NCBI GenBank assembly: GCA_030848705.1
Contig: CM061240.1
Coordinates: 125,290,998-125,354,997 of the forward strand
Source: Heracleum sosnowskyi
Taxonomy: Eukaryota; Streptophyta; Magnoliopsida; Apiales; Apiaceae
Reading direction: 5' to 3'
DNA length: 64,000 nucleotides
The notes below the pieces were generated by a model, which was not told where the DNA came from, searched no databases, and worked only from the letters and a program-made list of their open reading frames with translations. The stretch's first letter is position 1; the number at the start of each line of letters is the position of its first letter. This document shows, piece by piece, positions 22,357 through 32,784 of the stretch. Made by a program: the position numbers and the translations under genes.

Positions 22357-24217
22357 CTATGCTATATCATCCTGAGGAATCTCCTCCTCTAAGTTAAGGG
22401 GAACATCATCCTTAGCAGCATCACCCAAATCTCCATCTCTAACTGGCTCAGAATCCAGAAAGAGCTCAGAATCATCAATGGGCTGAGAAATGGGGATGAC
22501 AGTATCCATGATAGTGTCCTTGGATGCCCCAGATAAATCAAGAACGGGGAACTTATCCAAAGACACTCCTTCGATCTTCGTTCCCAGCTCTTCAATGATG
22601 GATTCCCAACAATCTTTGAAAGTGCTAGGAAAGTTAGCATCATACTCAGCATTAAGGAGATCATCAAACTCCTTAGATGCTCTGTACTCAGCAATAACAT
22701 CCTCACGACCTCTTTGGAGTTGGGCCTCCAGCTGCCTAACCCTCTCCTTCTCATCTACAAGCTCCCTCTCAACTCCTCTGAACATCTCAAAGTTCGAGGT
22801 AGAGGAAGCAAAATATCTGTCCCTGTCCCTCTCAGCAATCAGCTTTTCAGCTCGAACTGCCTTCAAGTTGTGAAGGGCAGCTTGGTGATAGGTGTTAGCC
22901 TATAAAACAAAGGCATATATTTTAAAATGAACAATTAAAAGAAAGATTAGACAAAAGTGAAAATTACTTACAGAAGCAAGGGCTTGGGCCCCAAGAAGCT
23001 CAATCTGAAGGTCCTCCGAGGATTCCACGACATGGGCCACGTCCCGTGGAGTGACCACATTCCTAGACCACTCTGCCGCAGCCCTGGAATCACCAACTAC
23101 GGTATCCCTGTTAAGCAAACCCCATTTTACCACAAATGGGTTGGGATCCTCGTCAACAAGTACAGGTCGCTCAGCCAAAAAAGCAGGCACCTTCTCCACA
23201 GCAGGGGATCCATCAACGGCTTTCTTCCGCTTGGAAGGCCTATCTATCTCCACGATCACCGCCTTAGAGGCGTGATCCTCCCTCCTCTTGAAAATAGCAT
23301 TCAAGGCAGTTTTGGCTGGAAAGAAAAAACAAGCGTTACAATCATATTATATGACAACAAAGAATAAAAGAAAGAAAGTTAAGTTATATACCCCGAGGCT
23401 CAAGGGTGCTAAGCCCCATAGCTTGAAGGTTATCCTCAGAAATTAGGAGATTGCAATGATGCAAGCAATCATCCGTCAGGAGTTGAATTGCCGCAAGATC
23501 ATCTACCCCTAATTTGAGGGACCTTAAAGAACCATCCGTAGCCCTTGTGAAGTTAGGACAAAAATAATTGTTCCAATCATCCCCATCTAAGTAAATATAA
23601 AACCACTCTTTTTTCCACGAAGGAAGAGAGTCGGGAGAAGAACCAGAAACGAAGCAACTACGGTTTAAGGTTCGATATTGAATCTTAACCCAACCTATAT
23701 CATCTGGAGCATTTACAAATTTAAAGAGATATCTAAATACGGATACACTAGGTTCTACCCTATGTTTCATGCATTGGGCCAAGAAGCAGTATATGAATCT
23801 CCACCCATTGGGCATTAATTGTGTGGGACAGATTTTGACCTCAGCTAATAAACGAAGAACAAACGGGTGAGGAGGAAGGCGAAAGCCAGAATGAAAAGTT
23901 TCCTTGTACATCCTAATGGCCCCAGGCTTAGGATAACAGGCCCTATCATTTGGGCCAGGAGCTACGGCCCTATAAGGGGCCTTTATGCCGAAAAGAACGG
24001 AAATATCATCAACTCTACTCTGTTTGTATTTAGAAGGAATATTATGGGCCTCTAAATGAAGAATATTTGGGAAAGCATCCCCAAAATCAGAAAGTAAATC
24101 CCTAAGGGAAAAAACATTTGCATGAACTAGAGATTTTGGAGGTGGATTACCTCGATTTGCTCTGGCAGGGCGAGAAGGTTGAGATAAATGGGATTGAGAT
24201 GAGCTTGAATCCGCCAT
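22357..24217 (-). CDS. Antisense three-exon gene, intact (Transposase_28-like)
   Basis: It lies opposite to gag-pol, 279 bp past its stop, transcribed toward it. Exon 1 is 24217-23392 (826 bp, phase 1 donor), exon 2 is 23315-22972 and exon 3 is 22899-22357, about 570 residues in all with no stop. Both introns are short (76 and 72 bp) with GT/AG ends, at the same phases as in A and C. The N-terminal half (MADSSSSQSHLSQPSRPAR...) carries the pattern FRLPPHPFVLRLL...PNGWRFIYCFLAQ, resembling the plant 'putative gypsy type transposon' family. Exon 2 has a basic PSKRKK, a possible nuclear signal. Exon 3 is charged, probably coiled coil, with an acidic end. The protein is strongly diverged from the A and C versions. 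Its function is unknown; antisense genes are known in Tat elements such as Grande. Confidence 0.82.
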
Positions 24218-24422
24218 TAAAATCCTTCCGAAGAATGCCTGAACCCAGAAAACTTGGTGGAGAAGATGAAGATTGAAACGGAAACTGGAAAATGTACGGT
24301 GGCTTGAATGCCGGAAATCGCTTTACCACGGAACCCTAGCAGAGCTTTTCTAAGGAAAGTTTCTGAGAAAATTTAGTAGAATGATTTTGAAGTGTGGAAA
24401 ATGGAAGTTCTACTCCACTCAA

Positions 24423-24431
24423 TTTATAGAA
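24423..24431 (-). promoter_or_regulatory. TATA box of antisense gene, Gypsy B
   Basis: CTATAAATT on minus, about 205 bp before the ATG. It matches in position the TATA boxes of the A and C antisense genes, though the surrounding sequence differs. Confidence 0.55.
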
Positions 24432-24740
24432 GTAATTGCCGGTGACAACGTTCCAATGAACCGCCTATAGACGGTATCTGGACCTGGAACAGGTCATTGG
24501 GCCTATCATAGGCGGGAAGCCCAAATAAATTCAAAATTTGAATTGCAAGTTCTAGAAGAACCTGGAAAATCGCTAGGCGGGAAGTCCAAATAAATTTGAA
24601 TTGGAAGTTCTAGAAGAATCTAGAACATTCAACATATAAAAATATGTATGGTTTAAATATTAACCAAACAAAGGAAAAAGTCCCGACACAAGGCCCAATT
24701 TCGAAAAACTTATGTTCAATGTTCCCTTGGCGTTCATGCC

Positions 24741-25350
24741 AACGCCAAGAAACTTATTAAGGAAAGCTTCTAAAAAGCACGCCCAGGAGACATAGTTTCT
24801 AGGCGTGGCAACCTAGAATGTCTCTTAGGCGGGGATACCAACGCCAAGAAACTTATTAAGGAAAGCTTCTAAAAAGCACGTCCAGGAGACATAGTTTCTA
24901 GGCGTGGCAACCTAGAATGTCTCTTAGGCGGGGATACCAACGCCAAGAAACTTATTAAGGAAAGCTTCTAAAAAGCACGCCCAGGAGACATAGTTCCTAG
25001 GCGTGGCAACCTAGGACGTCTCCTGGGCGGGGGTATGCACGCCCAGAAGCTCTTTGAGCCAACCTTTCAAAAACCCACGCCCAGGAGACATAGTTCCTAG
25101 GCGTGGCAACCTAGGACGTCTCCTGGGCGGGGGTATGCACGCCCAGAAGCTCTTTGAGCCATCCTTTCAAAAACCCACGCCCAGGAGACATAGTTCCTAG
25201 GCGTGGCAACCTAGGACGTCTCCTGGGCGGGGGTATGCACGCCCAGGAGCTCTTTGAGACATTCGTTCACAAACCCACGCCCAGGAGACATTGTTCCTAG
25301 GCGTGGCAACCTAGGATGTCTCCTGGTCGGGGGTATGCACGCCCTGGACA
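24741..25350. repeat. 99-bp tandem hairpin array in Gypsy B
   Basis: The array has about six units with a 99-100 bp period (AACGCC starts at 24741, 24840, 24939; ACGCCCAGG starts near 24977, 25077, 25177, 25276). Each later unit holds a long inverted repeat: CGCCCAGGAGAC and CCTAGG pair with CCTAGG and GTCTCCTGGGCG across an 8-nt loop. The first units have the same design with mismatches. The array is GC-rich, unlike its surroundings, and sits where A and C have the GGTCGAAAA array. Confidence 0.9.
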
Positions 25351-25524
25351 CATAAATAAAGGAAAAATAATTGTTATTAATTATTTTCCAGGAAAGTGGA
25401 GCAAAAGTTCGTGGAAAATAAGATCTCGAATCTCGAAAAATGACAATTATAACTTCTACAAAAAAAAAAACCTCGAGAAAGGTCAATATAATTTCTACGA
25501 AAGCTTAAAAAGTTTTCCCAGAAA

Positions 25525-25536
25525 CTGGGGGGCAAA
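25525..25536 (+). other. Polypurine tract of Gypsy B
   Basis: CTGGGGGGCAAA lies directly before the 3' LTR, as in A and C. Confidence 0.85.
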
Positions 25537-26042
25537 TGATATGGACAGAAAAGTAATTATAGAAATATAATTGACGGTCCAATGAAAGGGCTCGATATTT
25601 AATGCCCAAATCCCTGATTATTTATTAATTTCGTAATTAATAAATAAGGAAAATACACAGCTCATAAAAGAGTCCAAATATGATAATATCTTCATAGAAG
25701 GATCCAGAATCCCAATCAAATAATATGATGAGTCACAGCACTTATCAGATAAGGATAATACTTGCCTGCTAAGTAATATACTCCTTATCAGTTATCAATA
25801 ACGAGACTTATCAGTTAAAACTCCTAAACTTACTCTAAATACAAGGCTCCTGACGCCTATATAAGGACCCTCGTCCTTCATTCTAGAACTACGTTTTATT
25901 GACTTGATTCTCTATACAGCAGAGATACGTAGGCATCTTGTGAGGACCGATTTAGTCCCGAAACACAAGAGCAGTCATAAAAGCTTGAACGCTCATAAAC
26001 CCTAGCATTTAATTTACAAGGTACGTTTTTTAATCCATAACA
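25537..26042 (+). repeat. 3' LTR of Gypsy B
   Basis: The LTR is 506 bp and, by eye, identical to the 5' LTR at 15866-16371, which implies a very recent insertion. Confidence 0.95.
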
Positions 26043-26196
26043 TATATATATATATATATATATATACCTATATATATATATATATATATGTTGCTCGTGT
26101 TACTTTTAGAAAAATTAGTTGTTTAAGTTAGAAAAAATAAAAAAGCTTACGTGTTTAGCTGAAAAGGGTAAGTGGTTATTTATTTATAATTATATA

Positions 26197-26240
26197 CTAG
26201 CTTAAAACCCGTGCGATGCGCGGATTTTTAATTATTATTT
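26197..26240 (-). mobile_element. Helitron-like 3' terminus
   Basis: On minus: a GC-rich near-palindrome GCGCATCGCACGG, then GTTTTAAG, then CTAG followed by host T. The body would run to the right. It resembles unit 2 for about 120 bp and then diverges, and no 5' TC end was located. Confidence 0.45.
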
Positions 26241-27476
26241 AATTATTATTTTTTAATATTTTATTAATTGTAATTGTGCAAAAAATAAGTAGACATGTTA
26301 AAATAGCTAAACATTTTTAATTAATTAAAAACATTAATTCATAAATTTAAAATAATATTAGCAATATAAATTCGATTAATAACATAAAATTTAAAATTAT
26401 TTTAATTCATAAGTAACTTTAACATTGTACGTGAATACATTATCTTTTTAAATACTTTTAATTTATTAATAAAACATATCTTCCCATTAGCTTGACTATA
26501 TAAGCATATTATGGATCTCTGAAGTTTAGATAGTAAACCCGTATGTTACTTCTTCTTCGAAAATATTTATCTTTTTATCCTATTTACCATAATTATATAT
26601 AATTATAGGTACCCATCTATATTATTAATTGAAGTGAAATAGTTCAAAGATTGTGAAGTGGTGTGGTCAATAAAATTGTTTTTAATTAGAATTTAAATCT
26701 ATTAGCTATTATATTTATATATTTCAATTAGAAAATTTTAATTATTTTAGAATCAATCAGATGTCAATCCTAATTTTGTGGTCAAATTTAATGACGTACT
26801 ATATACAAAATCCTAAAAGTATATCATTTTAAATGTAAGTTTAAAACTTATTCTAATGAATTTAAAACCTTCATCATAAGAAGAAAATGAAAACCAGTAA
26901 TCCTATAAAATTGAAAATCATTACAGAAAAAATTCAGACATTCACTATATTTTTGAATGATTGAAAGTTAGTACATATCAATATAATATACTTTGTCTCG
27001 AATGTGGTAAAATTAGTTCATATTCTAGAGTTTCAACACTCTCACAAGAATTTAAAATCACCTCACATAATATTAAATTTAACGTGGTCAACATAAAATT
27101 TTCAATTCAAATAATTAATTGTGATATTTGTCCAACATAAAATTTGTCTTTCTCATTCTTAATAACTCAACCTTTTTTTTTCTTTTGAATCAGGTGCATG
27201 ATTCAGCTAATATTGATAATTTTATTGTGATAATCAAGAGTCAAAATCGGGAACAAATAAAGCATATCCACGTCAATGATCATGGAGTTAAAAATAAGTA
27301 TAATTCTAAAATGGGTTAGGACGTTCAACATTCTTATTAATTTAAAAATTGATGGTACATTTCAAACAAATTATAATATCGTATTTTATGTTATTTTATT
27401 ATGATGGTAGCATTTTATATATTTGTTCAATCAATATAATATATTTTATAATATTTTATATTTTATATATCTGTCT

Positions 27477-27540
27477 GATCCCGTACGGGGCGGGCATCGG
27501 ATCGGGGTCGGCGCGGCGCGGAGATTGCACATCCCTAAAC
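27477..27540. other. GC-rich island ending GCACATCCCTA
   Basis: The core GGGGCGGGCATCGGATCGGGG and its continuation stand out in AT-rich DNA. Similar G-rich ends with ATCCCTA occur in plant hAT-type non-autonomous elements. The partner end (TAGGGAT...) was not found upstream, so this may be a broken element. Confidence 0.35.
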
Positions 27541-28068
27541 ATAACTTATTTTTACATGCGTGTGTATATTTAGTAAACTTAGATGAAAAAAAATTAATAT
27601 GAATTTTATTATATAATATATTTTTAATTATTTTAAAATTTTTAAGATTTTAAAATTTTTAAGAGTGTGTTTTCACTAGTATCCGTAAAGGCGAGATTAG
27701 GGAGAGACGGAAGGTGGGCAGACAACATGCCCTTGTTATTACATAGATTAATAGAAAAATAATTTCTTATTAAGGGAGGGGAGGGGACATAAAATACTTC
27801 GTCATTTCATTCAACTCTTGTACACAATTACAAACAAGCTATAGCACATTTCATATTTAAATCATTCCACGTGCGCGTGCACACCACTGATATCTAACTA
27901 AGATACACCGGTGTTAGACTGTTAGTCTCTCCCTTTCCTAAATCTCTGTTGTTAAACCAGTCTATTTGAGCTATGTCAAGTCCCAATTATTAGCCACACA
28001 TATGTATTCGTTACATTTCCCTATCTACTATTGTCTACCTTGTTTCAAACATACCAACCATTAAAAAC

Positions 28069-28235
28069 TTGTATGCTCTTGATCTCACCATGCAATCTCA
28101 TTCCTTCACATACAAATCTTCAAGTGAAAGTAGGTATTTTGGGTTCGATTTCAAAACTCAACAGTACGAAGAACACAATGTTTTTCTTTCTCTTGCTCCT
28201 CCTGGCCAACAACACGTCTTTGAATACCAAATGCA
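28069..28235 (+). pseudogene. Unidentified coding piece, 5' part, split by Copia 1
   Basis: An open frame starts at ATG 28069 or ATG 28090 and reads MQSHSFTYKSSSESRYFG and onward to EYQM at the Copia insertion point. Removing one copy of the ATGCA duplication, the frame continues at 33091. Codon use and the Gln/Ser/Pro-rich make-up look like real protein rather than transposon. I do not recognise the family. The upstream 100 bp (28000s) could be its leader. It may be the first exon of a host gene or a captured fragment. Confidence 0.45.
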
Positions 28236-28536
28236 TGTTGGCTTTAATCTGAAACTTTACTTGTCTGAAACTAGTTGTTTTGTTTCTGCATTTTGACTGG
28301 GTCTGAATCGTGGAGGATAAGTCTCAGAATAAGTCTATAGCCGTAGAGTTATTTTAGGAGATCTTTTAGCTGTTAGTTCCTGTTTTGTAGCAAGTACTGT
28401 TAACTTGCATTTCCTTATTTAAGTCTGTATTAGTTTTGGTTGCAATATCAATAAACTCCACAATTTGCTTTTCTCTGTTTTATACATACAGTAATATCTA
28501 TACTTTATAATCAAAGTAGCAGGTGGTCATCTTAGA
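28236..28536 (+). repeat. 5' LTR of Copia 1
   Basis: The LTR is 301 bp, from TGTTGG to CTTAGA. TTATTTAAG near 28421 may serve as TATA box, and AATAAA near 28450 as polyadenylation signal. Confidence 0.93.
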
Positions 28537-28538
28537 TT

Positions 28539-28550
28539 TGGTATCAGAGC
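28539..28550 (+). other. Primer-binding site of Copia 1
   Basis: TGGTATCAGAGC, complementary to the 3' end of initiator-Met tRNA, 2 nt after the LTR. Confidence 0.9.
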
Positions 28551-28566
28551 CGGTGTTCTCTAACGG

Positions 28567-31500
28567 ATGCCCAAGTACATGCCAAAAGGAACTAAGATGG
28601 AGACAAGTAAAATCAAGGAGGGAGGAATTGGTCTGAGTTATCCAGTATTAACACGGGGAAATGACACAGCATGGGCAATAAAAATGAAGGTCTTTATGCA
28701 AGCCCAGGGGGTGTGGAGTGCAGTAGAGCCCAAGGACGAAAAGGCTACGATAGAAGAAAAGACTGATAAAACAGCGATGGCTGCGATTTACAGTGGGATC
28801 CCAGAAGACATTCTCTTATCTCTGGCAGACAAAACTACGGCGAAGGAAGCGTGGGATGCTTTGAAAACTATGTGTCTTGGTGCAGACCGCGTTAAGAAAG
28901 CTAAGGTGCAAACCTTGAAAGCCGAGTTCGAATCGCTGAGAATGAAGGACGCTGAATCTCTGGACGATTTTTGTATGAAGTTGAATGCCTTAGTGACAAA
29001 CATTAGGGCACTCGGGGAGACACTCGAAGAAAACTATGTGGTTAAGAAACTACTAAGAGCAGTCCCTACGAAATTTCTACAAATTGCATCAACTATCGAA
29101 CAGTTTGGTGACTTGGAGAAGATGACTGTGGAGGAGGCAGTCGGGTCTCTCAAGGCCCATGAAGAACGACTAAAAGGTAGTCAGGGTGATCCCACTGGAG
29201 GGCAACTTTTGCTCACTGAGGACGAGTGGATGAAAAGAGAAAGTAGTGAAAAACAGCTGCTATTTACCAGAGAGGAGTGGCTGAGGAGATCAAACCAGAA
29301 GAATCGCAGCAATGATGGCGAGTTTCGGAACAAACGTGGAGGTCGAGATGGACGAGATCGAAGCAAGGTAAGGTGCTTCAATTGTCTAGGTCTCGGTCAT
29401 TATGCTGCAGAATGTCGCAAACCAAAACGTGACAAGGAACAAGGTCAAGAAGTGAATATGTCTCAGATACTAGAAGGAGAATCTGCACTGCTAATGGCTA
29501 AGTATGAAGAAGACAGAGAAACTGAAGTCATACTACTGAATGAAGAGAGTGCAATGGTGAAACTGAGGTCGGAGGAAAGAAAAGGAGATGTAAATACCTG
29601 GTATCTGGACAATGGGGCCAGCAATCACATGAGCGGACAAATTTCAAAGTTCAAGGAGCTGAACAAGAAAGTAACGGGTCAAGTGCGGTTCGGTGATGGA
29701 TCAACTGTGCAGATTCAAGGTAAAGGCACTGTCAGTCTCCTATGCAAGAATGGGGAAGAAAGGATTCTCCACGAGGTATATTATATTCCAAATCTTTGTA
29801 ATAATATTATATCACTTGGTCAGTTATCTGAAGAGGGACATAAGGTTGTTTTGAATGGCAATTGTCTGTGGATTTATGATAAGCTGGGAATACTACTTAT
29901 GAAAGTTAAAAGATCGGGTAACAGATTGTATAAGATCATTGTTGAAAGCAATGAGTCTACTTGCCTTTTGTCAAAAACAGATGAAATGGCATGGCTTTGG
30001 CACTCTCGCTTGGGACACGTAAACTTCATGTCAATACAAGCAATGTGCAAGCATGAAATGGTGAATGGGCTGCCAACAATCGTACCACCAAAGCAAGTCT
30101 GTTCAGGCTGTCTAATGTCCAAGCAAGTCAGAAAGGCATTTCCATCTCAGGCGAATTATAGAGCTGAATGTGCACTTGAATTGGTTCATGGCGATCTTTG
30201 TGGTCCAATAACACCTGAGACTCCTGGGGGAAACAAATATTTTTTCTTGCTGGTGGATGACTATAGCAGAGCAATGTGGGTCTATCTATTGAAAAATAAA
30301 GACGATGCTTTCGATGCCTTCAAGAAGTTTCGTGCTCATGTCGAAAAGGGTCCAGACAAGAAGATAAGGATCTTTCGATCAGATAGAGGCGGGGAGTTTT
30401 GTTCGAACCAATTCAAAACTTACTGTGAGTATGCTGGGATTGAACGTCACTATACGGCTCCGTACACTCCACAACAAAACGGAGTTGTGGAGAGACGCAA
30501 CCGCACAGTAGTTGCCATGGCCAGAAGCTTGTTAAAGGAGATGCAGTTACCTTCTAACCTGTGGGGAGAAGCAGTTAGGCATTCGATTTATCTGCTTAAT
30601 CGTTTGCCCACACGTGCCTTATCAGAACAGACGCCATACGAGGCTTGGACAGGAGTCAAACCGAGCATTGGGCACATTCGTGTCTTTGGCTGTGTGTGTC
30701 ATATGAAGCTACCTAGTGTGCACATCAGAAAGCTGGATGATCGGAGCAAGATGGTCATTAATCTCGGTAAGGAACCGGGAACGAAAGCATATCGTTTATA
30801 CGATCCACTGTCTAAACAAGTGCACGTAAGTAGGGATGTTGTATTCGATGAGAAGAGAATGTGGGCATGGAAAGACCAAGACGAGAAAGAACTCAGTTAT
30901 GGTGGCAGCTTCTTTGATGTACATGGTATGGAAAATGGTGTTTTACCGACCAGTGTGGAGGAAGACAGTTATAATACTCCGAACTTTTCACATGATAGTC
31001 ACCATAACGATGATACGCCTGCAAGTCCTGTCACACCTGTGAGTAACTCTATGAGGACATTGTCTGGTCAGACTAGTCATGACACTGAACGGAGTAGCGA
31101 AAGTCTGAGCTCGACAGTGTCTGATCGAAGCAGCGAACCGCAAAAGTACAGGTCTCTCATTGATATTTATGGTGAAACGGAGGAAGTCGAATTAGCTGAG
31201 CAAGAACTGATGTTAATGGGTGTTGAAGAACCTAGTAACTATAGTCAAGCATCAAAGAAAAGGGAGTGGAGAACAGCCATGCAAAAGGAAATCGAAGCAG
31301 TTGAGAAGAATGGAACATGGGCTTTAACCGAGCTCCCTCCGGGTTGTAAAGCTATTGATTTGAAATGGGTGTACAAACTCAAGAAAGATACGGAGGGAAA
31401 GATTGTAAAGCACAAGGCTCGTATCGTTGCAAAGGGATACGTTCAAAAATACGGGGTCGATTTTAACGAGATATTTGCACCAGTGACACGTCTTGAAACT

Positions 31501-32775
31501 GTTCGACTGTTGCTCGCTTTGTCTGCCAAGGAAGGATGGGAGGTCCATCATTTGGACGTCAAGTCTGCCTTCCTAAATGGGGATTTAACTGAAGTGGTGT
31601 ACGTAACGCAGCCGGAGGGATTCGTTAAAGAGGGGAGTGAGCATCTGGTGTACAAGTTGTATAAAGCTCTGTATGGTCTTCGACAAGCCCCTAGAGCTTG
31701 GTACGCAAAACTTAACTGCTGTCTTGAAACCATGGGTTTGTCACGATGCCCTTATGAGCATGCAGTATACACTTTGAGGGAAGGAAAAGAAGCTTTGATT
31801 GTCGCTGTGTATGTCGACGACTTGTTGGTGACAGGAACAAGCATGAGTCTTATAAATGGTTTCAAAGAAAAGATGAATAAGCATTTTGAAATGAGCGACT
31901 TGGGACGTCTTTCTTACTATCTGGGCATCGAGGTGGATCAGAAAGAAGGGTCGATTGAGCTTAAACAGACGGCTTATGCGAAGAAGATATTGGAAAAGGC
32001 CGGGTTGATGGAATGTAACCCCACAAAATACCCTATGGAAGCTAAATTCGTGATCACTAAGGATGAAAGTGGACAAGCCATTGATCCTACTACTTACAAG
32101 AGCTTAGTTGGAGGTCTTCGCTATTTAGTCCACACTCGGCCGGACATAGCATATTCTGTTGGAATCATTAGTCGTTTTATGGAACGTCCTACAGTCATGC
32201 ATCTAAACGCTGCTAAACGTATACTTCGATATGTCAGAGGTACTTTGAACTATGGCTTGATTTACTCTGCGAATAGTGGAAACAATGTACTCACTGGATA
32301 TTCCGATAGTGATCTTGGAGGCTATGTGGATGATAGACGAAGTACTGGAGGAGTTGTTTTTTATCTAAATGAAAGTGTTATAACTTGGGTTTCACAAAAA
32401 CAAAGATGCGTGGCTTTATCGTCGTGTGAGGCTGAGTTCATGGCGGCTACGGTTGCAGCATGCCAAGGGATATGGCTTCGGAATCTGCTGGGTGAAATAA
32501 CTGGAAGCTGTGTTGGTTCAGTTGTGCTGTACGTGGATAACAAGTCCGCAATAGACTTGGCTAAGAATCCTGTATTTCACGGAAGGTCCAAACACATTGA
32601 TATACGATACCATTTTATTAGAGAGTGTGTTGAACGAGGAGAGGTAATTATCAAACATGTCTCTACAGATGAGCAACGTGCTGATACACTCACCAAGGCT
32701 TTGCCGATCGTGAAGTTTGAAAGAATGAGACAGTTGTTGGGGGTGAAGAATTTGACGAAGAAAGTTTCAGATTAG
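28567..32775 (+). CDS. Copia gag-pol polyprotein 1, intact
   Basis: The frame has 1402 codons. The Met at 28597 (METSKIKEGG) aligns with the start of the Copia 2 product, so it may be the real start. Parts, with approximate residues: gag (UBN2/DUF4219-like; AWAIKMKVFMQAQGVW), CCHC knuckle CFNCLGLGHYAAEC (269), protease YLDNGAS (346), integrase zinc finger and core (H...H...CSGC about 480-520; D 541, D in RSDRGGEF 604, E in NGVVERR 640), reverse transcriptase (from about 930; YVDD at 1081), and RNase H (SDSDLGG 1244, SSCEAEF 1286, YVDNKSA 1322). Integrase before RT is the Copia order. No lesions are seen. Confidence 0.95.
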   Translation: MPKYMPKGTKMETSKIKEGGIGLSYPVLTRGNDTAWAIKMKVFMQAQGVWSAVEPKDEKATIEEKTDKTAMAAIYSGIPEDILLSLADKTTAKEAWDALKTMCLGADRVKKAKVQTLKAEFESLRMKDAESLDDFCMKLNALVTNIRALGETLEENYVVKKLLRAVPTKFLQIASTIEQFGDLEKMTVEEAVGSLKAHEERLKGSQGDPTGGQLLLTEDEWMKRESSEKQLLFTREEWLRRSNQKNRSNDGEFRNKRGGRDGRDRSKVRCFNCLGLGHYAAECRKPKRDKEQGQEVNMSQILEGESALLMAKYEEDRETEVILLNEESAMVKLRSEERKGDVNTWYLDNGASNHMSGQISKFKELNKKVTGQVRFGDGSTVQIQGKGTVSLLCKNGEERILHEVYYIPNLCNNIISLGQLSEEGHKVVLNGNCLWIYDKLGILLMKVKRSGNRLYKIIVESNESTCLLSKTDEMAWLWHSRLGHVNFMSIQAMCKHEMVNGLPTIVPPKQVCSGCLMSKQVRKAFPSQANYRAECALELVHGDLCGPITPETPGGNKYFFLLVDDYSRAMWVYLLKNKDDAFDAFKKFRAHVEKGPDKKIRIFRSDRGGEFCSNQFKTYCEYAGIERHYTAPYTPQQNGVVERRNRTVVAMARSLLKEMQLPSNLWGEAVRHSIYLLNRLPTRALSEQTPYEAWTGVKPSIGHIRVFGCVCHMKLPSVHIRKLDDRSKMVINLGKEPGTKAYRLYDPLSKQVHVSRDVVFDEKRMWAWKDQDEKELSYGGSFFDVHGMENGVLPTSVEEDSYNTPNFSHDSHHNDDTPASPVTPVSNSMRTLSGQTSHDTERSSESLSSTVSDRSSEPQKYRSLIDIYGETEEVELAEQELMLMGVEEPSNYSQASKKREWRTAMQKEIEAVEKNGTWALTELPPGCKAIDLKWVYKLKKDTEGKIVKHKARIVAKGYVQKYGVDFNEIFAPVTRLETVRLLLALSAKEGWEVHHLDVKSAFLNGDLTEVVYVTQPEGFVKEGSEHLVYKLYKALYGLRQAPRAWYAKLNCCLETMGLSRCPYEHAVYTLREGKEALIVAVYVDDLLVTGTSMSLINGFKEKMNKHFEMSDLGRLSYYLGIEVDQKEGSIELKQTAYAKKILEKAGLMECNPTKYPMEAKFVITKDESGQAIDPTTYKSLVGGLRYLVHTRPDIAYSVGIISRFMERPTVMHLNAAKRILRYVRGTLNYGLIYSANSGNNVLTGYSDSDLGGYVDDRRSTGGVVFYLNESVITWVSQKQRCVALSSCEAEFMAATVAACQGIWLRNLLGEITGSCVGSVVLYVDNKSAIDLAKNPVFHGRSKHIDIRYHFIRECVERGEVIIKHVSTDEQRADTLTKALPIVKFERMRQLLGVKNLTKKVSD

Positions 32776-32784
32776 GGGAGTGCT

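Larger units (their letters stand above)
15866..26042 (+). mobile_element. Ty3/Gypsy (Tat-type) retrotransposon B, young and intact
   Basis: The element runs from TG at 15866 to CA at 26042, with TATAT on both sides; the site is a TA run, so the duplication is weakly informative. Both LTRs are 506 bp and I found no difference between them. It holds the primer site, an unbroken gag-pol, an intact antisense gene, a 99-bp hairpin repeat array and the polypurine tract. Everything needed for transposition appears present, so it is a candidate for an active or recently active copy. Confidence 0.95.
26043..27984. other. AT-rich spacer without recognisable genes
   Basis: It begins with (TA)n runs (26043-26067, 26069-26089) and a piece of the minisatellite family. 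A Helitron-type 3' end (minus) lies at 26197. The rest is AT-rich with no supportable coding region. A short GC-rich island lies at 27477-27540. Confidence 0.6.

Noticed and set aside
24741..25350. CRISPR array
   Set aside because: Units are direct 99-bp repeats without unique spacers, inside a plant retrotransposon; they form hairpins but have no cas genes nearby.
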